From assembly GCA_932521035.1 (NCBI GenBank), contig OW051497.1, forward strand, positions 2,604,001 through 2,668,000: a DNA stretch of 64,000 nt. Direction: 5' to 3'. Every line of letters begins with the position of its first letter. Position 1 is the first letter of the stretch. The notes beneath the pieces were generated by a model, which had not been told where the DNA came from, searched no databases, and was given only the letters and a program-made list of their open reading frames with translations. Source of the stretch: Oscheius dolichura. Taxonomy: Eukaryota > Nematoda > Chromadorea > Rhabditida > Rhabditidae. The position numbers and the translations under genes were made by a program. This document shows positions 24,986-37,900 of this stretch, one piece after another.

Positions 24986-27928
24986 TCATATAAATTTTCC
25001 GATTGTTGAGGGTTGAACCAACTCTGGAAAAGTGGGAAGAACGGTTCCTGATCGGTGGTTGGCTACGGACTGAGTCTGCTGCGGCATTCCAGCATAAGCC
25101 GAAGGAGCCGGACTACCAGACGGAAGACTCTGTAATTTGCTCTTTATTTAATAACTGAGTAAAGAAAAGTTTGATTGAATGGTGTGCAAATTTGAAATCT
25201 AAATGGTCACTTTGTTGCAGGCGGTGCAGTCTTTATTTGCACTCATCTGAACCGGGTTATACACTACTACCCACATTCCTGGTGGTTTCTTTTTTTATGT
25301 CACACTACATAACCGCCTACCTGTGAGGCCTCCATGTGTGGGTGAATGTGGTACGTAGGGGGGACAATAGTTTAAGTAGGTCTGAGGCGGGGGTGGACCG
25401 TATCCCGGCTGAAAACATTTGCTATAGGGCGAACACCCGCTAAACTACCTGATTGAACGGGAGGGGAGACAACTGTGGGGGATCAAATTGTTCGTCAGAC
25501 GGGATCATTGGAACACTGCCCTGGCTACCATACAACTGTTGGTCCTCAGTTTCCTGTGGGGCTGGTTGTGCAGGCGGAGGAGGACTGTTCCCCTCCAGGG
25601 CCATTGGCGAGGGAGGACCATACTGTAACCTTGAGTTGTTTTGACACTTTCGCTCTTTACCTGTAGGATTTCATCATCCTCTGAGTAGTCATCATCTTCC
25701 TGGTCAAGTTGTGCAGGCTGAGTGACAGGGAGAGGCGCAGGTGGGGCCACTACCACAGGAGGATCATGATAGCAGACTGCATTTTTTCGAGGAGGGGCCG
25801 TTAGCTGCACAGGTGCAGGCTGAAAATTTCAGATTAGTCGTCACAAATTCCTTCTGTCAGTAGGTTTCTTACTTGTAGAAAGTGGTGTGGCTGAATAACT
25901 TGTGGCTGTTGCTGAGCAGCTACGGTAGTTTTCTGCTTAGCAGCCTGACGAGAGAAAACGTGAGGAGGAGCCGGCAGCAGTCCACGGTCAGTGAGCCCGC
26001 AGCAGACACGCTAAATTCCCCCCTTACCTATTGTCCAATTAGGAATACCTTTTGTTGTGGTTCATCTTCCTCTGCATATCCCTCCTAAAATATGTTATCA
26101 TGTTTATTTATCTGAATATGCTAACGTTCCACTCCTTCATACGTTTCCTAAGCTGGGCTATAACCGTGCACACTGCAGCCCGACTGGGTACGAATTTCGC
26201 AGGCGGTGGGGCTACTTCAAGGTTCTCGAGGTGCGCCTCTGTCATTTCGTGGAATTTTCTCTGAAAACATGATTTTCACATCACTGTACCGCCTTCTTAC
26301 TTACCATATATTCATAAAAAGGTCGTTTTGGATCCCATTTCGTCTGTTCCATCATTGGTGTCATAGCGTTCTTTTTAAATCTAAAAGATAAGCTTTGGTT
26401 GCAGTACGACGACAGTCTTACGGTCCATGAGGAGTTTTGAAGACGGCATAAGGGACATAGTTGATGTTGCGGCCATGAAAGATGATAAAACCCTTGTGGA
26501 TAGTGCCTTAATTTTGACACATTTGTAGAGAAACAAGCCGAAACTCACCAAAGCCAATAACAAGAATGAAGACAAAAACCATAGGATGATTCGTCTTGTA
26601 GAGAAGGAACATCTTGGAGCTACGAGTCATCTCCCACTAAAATCATGGCAATCTGGATGAAAACGAAAAGCACACACCTCTGCGTATTGACGGCACATAT
26701 CTTTGATATAGGCCATGGAATCTACAGTAATGACCGAAACGTCCAGACGCCAAAACTTGCTATCCACATAGTATTGGTCCTTGTACTTGAACCTAAGCCC
26801 TTTGTCATAACGGCCAACTCTCTGAGATCTACCTAACATTGTTCACGTCGTAACCACTGCCCATCTGCTCTTCTGTGCGAGCTGTTTCAGCCCCAATTTC
26901 TCCCAGATTTGTGGCGTCTATCATCCAGGTCTGTCTTGCGCCTCCTCTTTGCCATGGCCCATAGAATCGCTGTCTTCTTTCCCCTGTCTGACTCAAAAGT
27001 CCGACTTGCAAGACGTTGAGCAGCTCATCTACGGTGAACGTTTCTTCAGATAAAGGTAAGTCGTCCCATTCATTACATCTCGAATCACGGTGGTATTCAA
27101 TGAACGGGCTCTTTGGACGGTCGCCTCTGCTGTGCTCATGTTTTTGAATGAAGTTGCCCCGCTTTTCCCGCACGCTCTGTAAAATGAGCTAAATAATAGG
27201 ATGACAGTAGACTGTACCACAGCTCTTTCGGCAGTAGGAACTGGCCTAGAACTGTTGTTAGACGGGCTTTGCTGTGGACTGCTGCTAGAAGGGCTGGTAA
27301 TCGGCACCTCGGGAGGTGGTAAAGCTGGTGGAGGCTGGACTGGCATCGAACAGTATCGCCCATTCATGATGTCTGTGACCTTATTCAGCATCTGGACAGT
27401 TTTCCCAATGTGTTCAGTCAGCCCTTGGACTCCTTGCATTTGGTGGCATGCCATTTTTCGAATACAACCATTCAAGTTATTCACTACATGTGGCAAGCTC
27501 AAGTCGTTTGGTCGCGTAGCTCCCTGGAGAAAGTCTCCTTCTTGCCAGGGGTTCTCCCCTGAGTGGAGATATTGAAGACGGTACCAGTTGTTAACTACAA
27601 TTGATCATAATTTAAGGATGTAACACATACCAACGGTTTCGCGGTCTTCCAAAGCAGCAGCCTGTCTAGTTAGCTGAATTATCCAATTGTGATAGTGTCT
27701 CTTCTCTTGCAGTTCCATCCATCTTGGATCCTTTGGTAGAAATCCCCCCATATTGCCAATAAGAAGACCAGATATTTCAAGAGGAAACGTGGGATTGTGT
27801 TCCGACCATGTAGGAAAGAAGACTTGACCGAAGTTAACGTACTGGTGGAGTGTCATGAGATGGATAGGGGCGGGAATATATTCAGGATGATCCTACGGCA
27901 GCACAACTTGTTGTCCTTGCAAGAACAT
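24986..27928 (-). CDS. Large protein with Pro/Gln-rich tail, unrecognised
   Basis: Chained from ATG 27928, about 22 bp after a TTTTAG that could be a trans-splice site. The 66-bp first intron removes an apparent in-frame TAG at 27894. About 750 residues. N-terminal half: globular, Trp-rich (FGQVFFPTWSEHNPTFPLE, DPRWMELQEKRHYHNW), then a Ser/Pro linker. Middle: DELLNVLQVGLLSQ, then a beta-rich segment (VFVFILVIGFGTIHKGFIIF, FHGRNINYVPYAVF). C-terminal half: Gln/Pro-rich (VAAQQQPQVIQPHH) with an acidic patch EDDDYSEDDE. No catalytic motif is seen. The combination of a conserved-looking N-terminal part and a Gln/Pro-rich tail resembles transcription co-regulators, but this is only composition. 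The splice around 26830-26870 is the least certain. Confidence 0.6.
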
Positions 27929-30900
27929 CGAGTTGAAAGCCGACGGTTCTAAAAGGAACAACATGGTTGGAAAGGAACAAACAAAAGAAACTAAAGACAA
28001 ATAAAGGAGAAAAAGATAAGCGCGTGGAGAGGGTGGGAATCCTCCATTCGGTTTACTCTGTGGTAACTGCAGTAGTCTTATTAAACGAACTCTTTTTTAT
28101 AAATAGCTAATCGCTGTACAAGTATGCTTTCTTGTTATCAAACGAGCCTAGAGTGTTCCCGCATCATAATAGGATTAGAATAGGAGGAAAGACAGACTAC
28201 CTCAATATCTGTCAATTTCCAGGGATGCAAAATATATGGCTTTAATAAAAACGTCCTGTTTTGCAGAGGACGACAACAAGAAAACAACCCACGTTTGAGA
28301 AAACCAAAGAAGCCTTCTGCAAATAGCCCAATGTTTTAGGAAAGCTTTCTGATCCTAGCAAGACTAGCTGCCAATCTTTTGTACAATTAAATAAAAGTGA
28401 AAAGCTTTTTTCTTGATCCGCGATACGGGAATGAGAGAATGGAAGAAGCTGGAATAACTGCTTCCTACGTAAACTTTCAGCGTTGCGCAATGTACTAAAA
28501 CAGACAAAGTCTTTTTAAGAGGATTTCGCCGGATAAACGGATGCTCCATCACAAGGGATTCACTTTGCAAGATGACTCAAAGCCTCTTTTGCAAATGCGT
28601 ATCCTTCCGTATGATTATGATTCTTTGGTGGCAACCTGTGATTTAATGAGCACACCTGGTGTGCAATGTGTTTTCGAAATTTTCATCATAACATTTTCAG
28701 GCAGCTAGAGCCAAATAAGAACAAGCGCGGGCTTTGCCCTTTGAGAAGAGAAACAAAGAAGTACCGAGCTGTGATTATGGCACATGCGCCACACAGTATG
28801 TGACGAAAGACTTTAGGGTACAAGATGCTATATTTTGGATTCCATTTTGTCTTTTTATCCCAAGCGCAAGGTATAAAACGATGTCAAAATGAACCCCTTT
28901 AGCCCATTGATATTTTGCAATTTATGCAATTCCTATGAAATGGTAATCAAGGCAGAGGATTGCAGGCAAATGTTAATCAGAAAATTTGAAGCCCCCTTCA
29001 TGCAGGAACGAACGGCCGATTGCCGGCCAATGCCACTCCTCGCCAGCTCACCAACCTCGATTAATTCGACCTTGCTCATTTTTTTAATGTCTATCTTGTT
29101 TAGAATTTTATGGCGGACAAGCTGGTATTTTTTTAATGTCTATCTTGTTTTTTCCATGAGAATAAGAAATTGCTGATATATAACTCAAAATAGCGTTTTT
29201 TGGGTGAAAATAGCTTTTTTGCAGATATCTCAACGATTTCTTATTCTCATGGAATATAACCTATATTATTTTGTTCGTCATAAAATTCTGAACTAGATAG
29301 AAGCAACAAAACAATAAGCAAGGTCGAATTAATCGCGGCGCGCATTTGGTTAGGTGCGAGTTCGACCCCGGCGGCGACCAAAATTTTTGCTTTTCTCTAT
29401 TTTTCCGTTTCTGTCATTGCGTTTGCATGTGTGAAACACAAACAATGGCTCGAAACACAAACAATGGCTCGATTCGCATTTGTAACTATAGCTCGGCCAT
29501 TTGTGGAACATTTTCGGAAATTTAAAAATCAAAATGGAGATACGGAAAAGCGGATATGGGGGCCGCGTCTCTGACGCGGCGAAGCTTTCCTGTGCTTAGA
29601 TAAAAGGAAAGTTACCTTCAAATCCGCCGACGAATTGAGAACCAGAGGACCAGCAGAAGGGAGGCGCTACCAGAGCCGCTGCGATTGAAGACTGCCTATG
29701 CCAAGAGCGCTCTGCGGCCCGCCCTACTTTTGCCGCGGTAAGCGACTTGTTTGCCACCGAAATTGGAAAAGGTTTTTGGAAGAAGGATAGCGGCTCCTCG
29801 CGAGGGATCCGAAGATGTACAGAGATCCCAATCAATCAAATATCCTTGAAGTGGCATCGCGACCGTTTAACAATGGAATATTGCTATAATTTATGGGAAT
29901 ATGGTCACGGCGACCGCTGGGAAACAATCCATCTATGCACTTCGAACGCTGGAAAAACCGCGAATTAATTAAGAGTCAGTCTCTGTAAGATTCGAGCAAC
30001 CCCGCAGGGGGGCAGTCCGGTGGTGGATCTCAGAATGACTTCTGACCTATACTATCTGACTCAGTTTTTCACGCTGATTTAAAAAAACCGTTCGGTTTTT
30101 GGGGAGAATTGGAAAGCTTTCCAATGTTTATTATATGCAGGGTACCCACGTTTTTTTATTTCGATCATAGGGCACACATGATGGTCAACAGTTTGGTGGC
30201 ACGCAAACAAGCTGACCGCTGGTCGCGGGGAAGCAGCACTGATTGTCCCCTGCCACCCGACCTCCCAAATGGGCGAAAAGAACGGCGCTAGCTGGAACCC
30301 GTCCATCACAATTAACAGAAACTGATACCCGCCCGCAACATAGTGCCGCTCTCGTTTTGTGTTCATCCGACTTCCAAGGTTGCGAAGCCGCCCAACCCTG
30401 TTGACAATCGACGTATCTTACCTAACGGAAGTTAATTCGCGTATAAATCTCGGTGCCAATTGCGAAACGGTGGGCAAGGATAAGCGGGCAGCGGTCAGTG
30501 AGAGCCGCCAAGGGAATCTGCCTCAATGATAAAGATAACCATTACAGTTTAATACGCGTTGTGAGTGATGAATTAGGCGCGGCGGAGAGGATGCGGAGGA
30601 TGAGCTGTACCCCTTTTTCGATCTCCGAAGCTGGTGACTATGCACTTTTTTATAACACCTGGGCATACGCGGCAAGCTCTTTGCACGTGCGCTTTTGATG
30701 TTTTCGAGAGAACATTTGTGGCGGGAACAGGGGCCAACTCAAAAGAGTGTTCCCTTACTAAATGCATTGCCGTGCTTTTCAATTTCTGAAACATGAAAAG
30801 GAAAAGTAAACTTACCGGGAGATGGAAACGTTAATCGCAAACACTCGTCTACTTGGAATTATGAAAATTGTTTTAAAAGAACTCTCAGAGACCTATGAGA

Positions 30901-31956
30901 AGAAAACAAAACAACCGCAAATGCGGGTGGTCAAGAGGCGATCATTCCCTTGTTTGTAGCGCTCGGTTGGTCCGAAAAACGTGCATTCACAGGTCCCTGT
31001 CAGTTCCTTTAACTTCTCTGAGATGTCAAAAAGGAAAGTTCGTCTGTTGCGAATGCGCGAGCGGCCCCAGACTGAACCCTTCACTGCGACAAGCCGTAGA
31101 CTACCGTAAAATAGAACGGCAGCAGTCATGTTGCATTACTATCAAAAGAGAAACAGTCGTTGGCCTTGTAGCTTTCAAACTCTAGAAATTCCTTCGGCTG
31201 TTTACTGTCTGGGATCTGCAGAGGTAGTATGATCAGGGATCACACCGGGTACGGTAAGCCGTCGACGAAATGTATTCCTGAGGAGAAAGACGGCCAAAGA
31301 GTAAAACAACAAAACGGGAAAGATAGAGATTGGCCAAGGAAGTAAGGGGTCCGCTCTCACAAGGGGTTAGAAAAGAAATCCGCACGCTGACCACCGTCAT
31401 ATCGTGTTCAAATCAGAGGAGAAGTGATCGTGATGGAAGGAGGGAAATACAGAAACAGCGAAGGATAGTTGCTTATCCAGTACTTCAGATTAGATATGCG
31501 CTGAACATAATCAAGAATCTAGGCAACAGCGCAGCATTCTTCTCTCCAAAAAACAATAATTGGCTACTATTTCGAGAAATTATCCTTCGATTAGGAGAAC
31601 TATTCAGATTGAACAGATTGACAGCGAGACGAGTCATAGAAGAGGGCACTATTATGGCGTTGTTGAAGATCATTCAAGCCTCGTCACTTATGGGTCAAAA
31701 ACTTTAACAAAAAAATGTATCATTTACCCAAAGTCACTCAAACTTTCACATAAGTTGGCATATGGAACATGTAACGCGAGGCTTACAGTAACACAATCAG
31801 CAGGGATGAGATCGACAATTTACATGTAACGACAGAGAAAGACAACAAAGCAGCAGCTAAACAAAAATACAACAAAACTCGGCACAGGCCCAAAAATGCA
31901 TATAAAAAAATATAGCAACCCAAAGAAATAAAGATACTGCAACAAACAAAGCCGGA
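27929..31956. other. Gene-poor 4-kb region
   Basis: No supported gene. Contains a MITE-like element (29058-29335), a tRNA B-box-like motif (29359-29369) followed by a T-run, a 7-bp hairpin GCCGCGT/ACGCGGC near 29560-29580, and a 19-bp tandem duplication (AAACACAAACAATGGCTCG) near 29435-29475. A 125-codon plus-strand frame at 31330-31707 has no motif or splice support. Confidence 0.4.
29058..29335. mobile_element. MITE-like element with terminal and internal inverted repeats
   Basis: The ends are inverted repeats: 19 bp perfect, CGATTAATTCGACCTTGCT at 29058-29076 against 29317-29335, extending to 23 bp with one mismatch. Both ends contain TTAA (29061-29064 and 29329-29332), so the real boundary may be a TTAA target duplication as in piggyBac-type insertions. 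Inside is a second perfect 17-bp inverted repeat (29154-29170 with 29236-29252). A 22-bp direct duplication (TTTTTAATGTCTATCTTGTTT) lies near 29080 and 29130. No coding capacity, 278 bp, AT-rich: the usual picture of a non-autonomous miniature element. Confidence 0.65.
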
Positions 31957-34900
31957 CTAGAAGATTGATGTGTGATTGGATAACCTTTTAGATGCCGAAA
32001 TGATACGACTTGCAGAGCAGGGAACAGCAACGCCGCTAAACTCATCCCTGAAACAATAATAACAAAATAACACGTCAGGCATTACCTGGTATGCGACGAA
32101 AGCTGCATCGGATCCAGTGATTTCTCCAACTGGTCCCTCGGTTTTCTCACTTGGAACCTCTCTCCTTGTCCTCCCTGAAAGGCGGCTCTGTTCTGTGTCG
32201 TCCCGTCCATTGGGTCGCTGCTCTTCTCCCACTGGTCCTTCGGCTTGGAAACATTGAACCTCTCCCCTTGTCCTCCTTGGAAGGCGGCTCTGTTCTGTGT
32301 CGTCCCGTCCATCGGATCTTTACTTGTCTCCCACTGGTCCTTCGGCTTGGAAACATTGAACCTCTCCCCTTGTCCTCCTTGGAAGGCGGCTCTGTTCTGT
32401 GTCGTCCCGTCCATCGGATCTTTACTTGTCTCCCACTGGTCTTTCGGCTTGGAAACATTGAACCTCTCCCCTTGTCCTCCTTGGAAGGCGGCTCTGTTCT
32501 GTGTCGTCCCGTCCATTGGGTCGCTGCTCTTCTCCCACTGGTCCTTCGGCTTGGAAACATTGAACCTCTCCCCTTGTCCTCCTTGGAAGGCGGCTCTGTT
32601 CTGTGTCGTCCCGTCCATTGGGTCGCTGCTCTTCTCCCACTGATCTTTCGGTTTGGAAACATTGAACCTCTCCCCTTGTCCACCTTGGAAGGCGGCTCTG
32701 TTCTGTGTCGTCCCGTCCATCGGGTCGCTGCTCTTCTCCCACTGGTCCTTCGGTTTGGAAACATTGAACCTCTCCCCTTGTCCACCTTGGAAGGCGGCTC
32801 TGTTCTGTGTCGTCCCGTCCATCGGATCTTTACTTGTCTCCCACTGGTCTTTCGGCTTGGAAACATTGAACCTCTCCCCTTGTCCACCTTGGAAGGCGGC
32901 TCTGTTCTGTGTCGTCCCGTCCATCGGATCTTTACTTGTCTCCCACTGGTCTTTCGGCTTGGAAACATTGAACCTCTCCCCTTGTCCTCCTTGGAAGGCG
33001 GCTCTGTTCTGTGTCGTCCCGTCCATCGGATCTTTACTTGTCTCCCACTGGTCTTTCGGCTTGGAAACATTGAACCTCTCCCCTTGTCCTCCTTGGAAGG
33101 CGGCTCTGTTCTGTGTCGTCCCGTCCATCGGATCTTTACTTGTCTCCCACTGATCTTTCGGCTTGGAAACATTGAACCTCTCCCCTTGTCCACCTTGGAA
33201 GGCGGCTCTGTTCTGTGTCGTCCCGTCCATCGGGTCGCTGCTCTTCTCCCACTGGTCCTTCGGCTTGGAAACATTGAACCTCTCCCCTTGTCCACCTTGG
33301 AAGGCGGCTCTGTTCTGTGTCGTCCCGTCCATCGGGTCGCTGCTCTTCTCCCACTGGTCCTTCGGCTTGGAAACATTGAACCTCTCCCCTTGTCCTCCTT
33401 GGAAGGCGGCTCTGTTCTGTGTCGTCCCGTCCATCGGGTCGCTGCTCTTCTCCCACTGGTCCTTCGGCTTGGAAACATTGAACCTCTCCCCTTGTCCTCC
33501 TTGGAAGGCGGCTCTGTTCTGTGTCGTCCCGTCCATCGGGTCGCTGCTCTTCTCCCACTGATCTTTCGGTTTGGAAACATTGAACCTCTCCCCTTGTCCA
33601 CCTTGGAAGGCGGCTCTGTTCTGTGTCGTCCCGTCCATCGGATCTTTACTTGTCTCCCACTGGTCTTTCGGCTTGGAAACATTGAACCTCTCCCCTTGTC
33701 CTCCTTGGAAGGCGGCTCTGTTCTGTGTCGTCCCGTCCATCGGATCTTTACTTGTCTCCCACTGATCTTTCGGCTTGGAAACATTGAACCTCTCCCCTTG
33801 TCCTCCTTGGAAGGCGGCTCTGTTCTGTGTTGTCCCGTCCATCGGGTCGCTGCTCTTCTCCCACTGATCTTTCGGTTTGGAAACATTGAACCTCTCCCCT
33901 TGTCCACCTTGGAAGGCGGCTCTGTTCTGTGTCGTCCCGTCCATCGGATCTTTACTTGTCTCCCACTGGTCTTTCGGCTTGGAAACATTGAACCTCTCCC
34001 CTTGTCCTCCTTGGAAGGCGGCTCTGTTCTGTGTCGTCCCGTCCATCGGATCTTTACTTGTCTCCCACTGATCTTTCGGCTTGGAAACATTGAACCTCTC
34101 CCCTTGTCCACCTTGGAAGGCGGCTCTGTTCTGTGTCGTCCCGTCCATCGGGTCGCTGCTCTTCTCCCACTGGTCCTTCGGCTTGGAAACATTGAACCTC
34201 TCCCCTTGTCCACCTTGGAAGGCGGCTCTGTTCTGTGTCGTCCCGTCCATCGGGTCGCTGCTCTTCTCCCACTGGTCCTTCGGCTTGGAAACATTGAACC
34301 TCTCCCCTTGTCCTCCTTGGAAGGCGGCTCTGTTCTGTGTCGTCCCGTCCATCGGATCTTTACTTGTCTCCCACTGGTCTTTCGGCTTGGAAACATTGAA
34401 CCTCTCCCCTTGTCCACCTTGGAAGGCGGCTCTGTTCTGTGTCGTCCCGTCCATCGGGTCGCTGCTCTTCTCCCACTGGTCCTTCGGTTTGGAAACATTG
34501 AACCTCTCTCCTTGTCCACCTTGGAAGGCGGCTCTGTTCTGTGTCGTCCCGTCCATCGGGTCGCTGCTCTTCTCCCACTGGTCCTTCGGCTTGGAAACAT
34601 TGAACCTCTCCCCTTGTCCTCCTTGGAAGGCGGCTCTGTTCTGTGTCGTCCCGTCCATCGGGTCGCTGCTCTTCTCCCACTGATCTTTCGGTTTGGAAAC
34701 ATTGAACCTCTCCCCTTGTCCACCTTGGAAGGCGGCTCTGTTCTGTGTCGTCCCGTCCATCGGATCTTTACTTGTCTCCCACTGGTCTTTCGGCTTGGAA
34801 ACATTGAACCTCTCCCCTTGTCCTCCTTGGAAGGCGGCTCTGTTCTGTGTCGTCCCGTCCATCGGATCTTTACTTGTCTCCCACTGATCTTTCGGCTTGG

Positions 34901-37900
34901 AAACATTGAACCTCTCCCCTTGTCCTCCTTGGAAGGCGGCTCTGTTCTGTGTTGTCCCGTCCATCGGGTCGCTGCTCTTCTCCCACTGATCTTTCGGTTT
35001 GGAAACATTGAACCTCTCCCCTTGTCCACCTTGGAAGGCGGCTCTGTTCTGTGTCGTCCCGTCCATCGGATCTTTACTTGTCTCCCACTGATCTTTCGGC
35101 TTGGAAACATTGAACCTCTCCCCTTGTCCTCCTTGGAAGGCGGCTCTGTTCTGTGTCGTCCCGTCCATCGGATCTTTACTTGTCTCCCACTGGTCTTTCG
35201 GCTTGGAAACATTGAACCTCTCCCCTTGTCCACCTTGGAAGGCGGCTCTGTTCTGTGTCGTCCCGTCCATTGGGTCGCTGCTCTTCTCCCACTGGTCCTT
35301 CGGCTTGGAAACATTGAACCTCTCCCCTTGTCCTCCTTGGAAGGCGGCTCTGTTCTGTGTCGTCCCGTCCATTGGGTCGCTGCTCTTCTCCCACTGATCT
35401 TTCGGTTTGGAAACATTGAACCTCTCTCCTTGTCCACCTTGGAAGGCGGCTCTGTTCTGTGTCGTCCCGTCCATTGGGTCGCTGCTCTTCTCCCACTGAT
35501 CTTTCGGTTTGGAAACATTGAACCTCTCCCCTTGTCCACCTTGGAAGGCGGCTCTGTTCTGTGTCGTCCCGTCCATCGGGTCGCTGCTCTTCTCCCACTG
35601 GTCCTTCGGCTTGGAAACATTGAACCTCTCCCCTTGTCCACCTTGGAAGGCGGCTCTGTTCTGTGTCGTCCCGTCCATCGGGTCGCTGCTCTTCTCCCAC
35701 TGGTCCTTCGGCTTGGAAACATTGAACCTCTCCCCTTGTCCTCCTTGGAAGGCGGCTCTGTTCTGTGTCGTCCCGTCCATCGGATCTTTACTTGTCTCCC
35801 ACTGGTCTTTCGGCTTGGAAACATTGAACCTCTCCCCTTGTCCACCTTGGAAGGCGGCTCTGTTCTGTGTCGTCCCGTCCATCGGGTCGCTGCTCTTCTC
35901 CCACTGGTCCTTCGGTTTGGAAACATTGAACCTCTCTCCTTGTCCACCTTGGAAGGCGGCTCTGTTCTGTGTCGTCCCGTCCATCGGGTCGCTGCTCTTC
36001 TCCCACTGGTCCTTCGGCTTGGAAACATTGAACCTCTCCCCTTGTCCTCCTTGGAAGGCGGCTCTGTTCTGTGTCGTCCCGTCCATCGGGTCGCTGCTCT
36101 TCTCCCACTGATCTTTCGGTTTGGAAACATTGAACCTCTCCCCTTGTCCACCTTGGAAGGCGGCTCTGTTCTGTGTCGTCCCGTCCATCGGATCTTTACT
36201 TGTCTCCCACTGGTCTTTCGGCTTGGAAACATTGAACCTCTCCCCTTGTCCTCCTTGGAAGGCGGCTCTGTTCTGTGTCGTCCCGTCCATCGGATCTTTA
36301 CTTGTCTCCCACTGATCTTTCGGCTTGGAAACATTGAACCTCTCCCCTTGTCCTCCTTGGAAGGCGGCTCTGTTCTGTGTCGTCCCGTCCATCGGGTCGC
36401 TGCTCTTCTCCCACTGATCTTTCGGTTTGGAAACATTGAACCTCTCCCCTTGTCCACCTTGGAAGGCGGCTCTGTTCTGTGTCGTCCCGTCCATCGGATC
36501 TTTACTTGTCTCCCACTGGTCTTTCGGCTTGGAAACATTGAACCTCTCCCCTTGTCCTCCTTGGAAGGCGGCTCTGTTCTGTGTCGTCCCGTCCATCGGA
36601 TCTTTACTTGTCTCCCACTGATCTTTCGGCTTGGAAACATTGAACCTCTCCCCTTGTCCTCCTTGGAAGGCGGCTCTGTTCTGTGTCGTCCCGTCCATCG
36701 GATCTTTACTTGTCTCCCACTGGTCTTTCGGCTTGGAAACATTGAACCTCTCCCCTTGTCCACCTTGGAAGGCGGCTCTGTTCTGTGTCGTCCCGTCCAT
36801 TGGGTCGCTGCTCTTCTCCCACTGGTCCTTCGGCTTGGAAACATTGAACCTCTCCCCTTGTCCTCCTTGGAAGGCGGCTCTGTTCTGTGTCGTCCCGTCC
36901 ATTGGGTCGCTGCTCTTCTCCCACTGATCTTTCGGTTTGGAAACATTGAACCTCTCTCCTTGTCCACCTTGGAAGGCGGCTCTGTTCTGTGTCGTCCCGT
37001 CCATTGGGTCGCTGCTCTTCTCCCACTGATCTTTCGGTTTGGAAACATTGAACCTCTCCCCTTGTCCACCTTGGAAGGCGGCTCTGTTCTGTGTCGTCCC
37101 GTCCATCGGGTCGCTGCTCTTCTCCCACTGGTCCTTCGGCTTGGAAACATTGAACCTCTCCCCTTGTCCACCTTGGAAGGCGGCTCTGTTCTGTGTCGTC
37201 CCGTCCATCGGATCTTTACTTGTCTCCCACTGGTCTTTCGGCTTGGAAACATTGAACCTCTCCCCTTGTCCACCTTGGAAGGCGGCTCTGTTCTGTGTCG
37301 TCCCGTCCATCGGGTCGCTGCTCTTCTCCCACTGGTCCTTCGGTTTGGAAACATTGAACCTCTCTCCTTGTCCACCTTGGAAGGCGGCTCTGTTCTGTGT
37401 CGTCCCGTCCATCGGGTCGCTGCTCTTCTCCCACTGGTCCTTCGGCTTGGAAACATTGAACCTCTCCCCTTGTCCTCCTTGGAAGGCGGCTCTGTTCTGT
37501 GTCGTCCCGTCCATCGGATCTTTACTTGTCTCCCACTGGTCTTTCGGCTTGGAAACATTGAACCTCTCCCCTTGTCCACCTTGGAAGGCGGCTCTGTTCT
37601 GTGTCGTCCCGTCCATCGGGTCGCTGCTCTTCTCCCACTGGTCCTTCGGTTTGGAAACATTGAACCTCTCTCCTTGTCCACCTTGGAAGGCGGCTCTGTT
37701 CTGTGTCGTCCCGTCCATCGGGTCGCTGCTCTTCTCCCACTGGTCCTTCGGCTTGGAAACATTGAACCTCTCCCCTTGTCCTCCTTGGAAGGCGGCTCTG
37801 TTCTGTGTCGTCCCGTCCATCGGGTCGCTGCTCTTCTCCCACTGATCTTTCGGTTTGGAAACATTGAACCTCTCCCCTTGTCCACCTTGGAAGGCGGCTC

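Noticed and set aside
27890..27928. Apparent in-frame TAG near the start of the 24986-27928 gene (possible readthrough)
   Set aside because: A 66-bp GT..AG intron removes it and joins the first seven codons in phase 0.
29352..29380. 3' part of a functional tRNA
   Set aside because: The B-box-like motif is present but the T stem does not pair and no acceptor or anticodon arm exists upstream.
29596..30366. Minus-strand frames of 79 and 95 codons
   Set aside because: No domain, no consistent splicing, and composition like the neighbouring non-coding DNA.
31330..31707. 125-codon plus-strand open frame
   Set aside because: No motif, no splice or start context, and the region otherwise looks non-coding.
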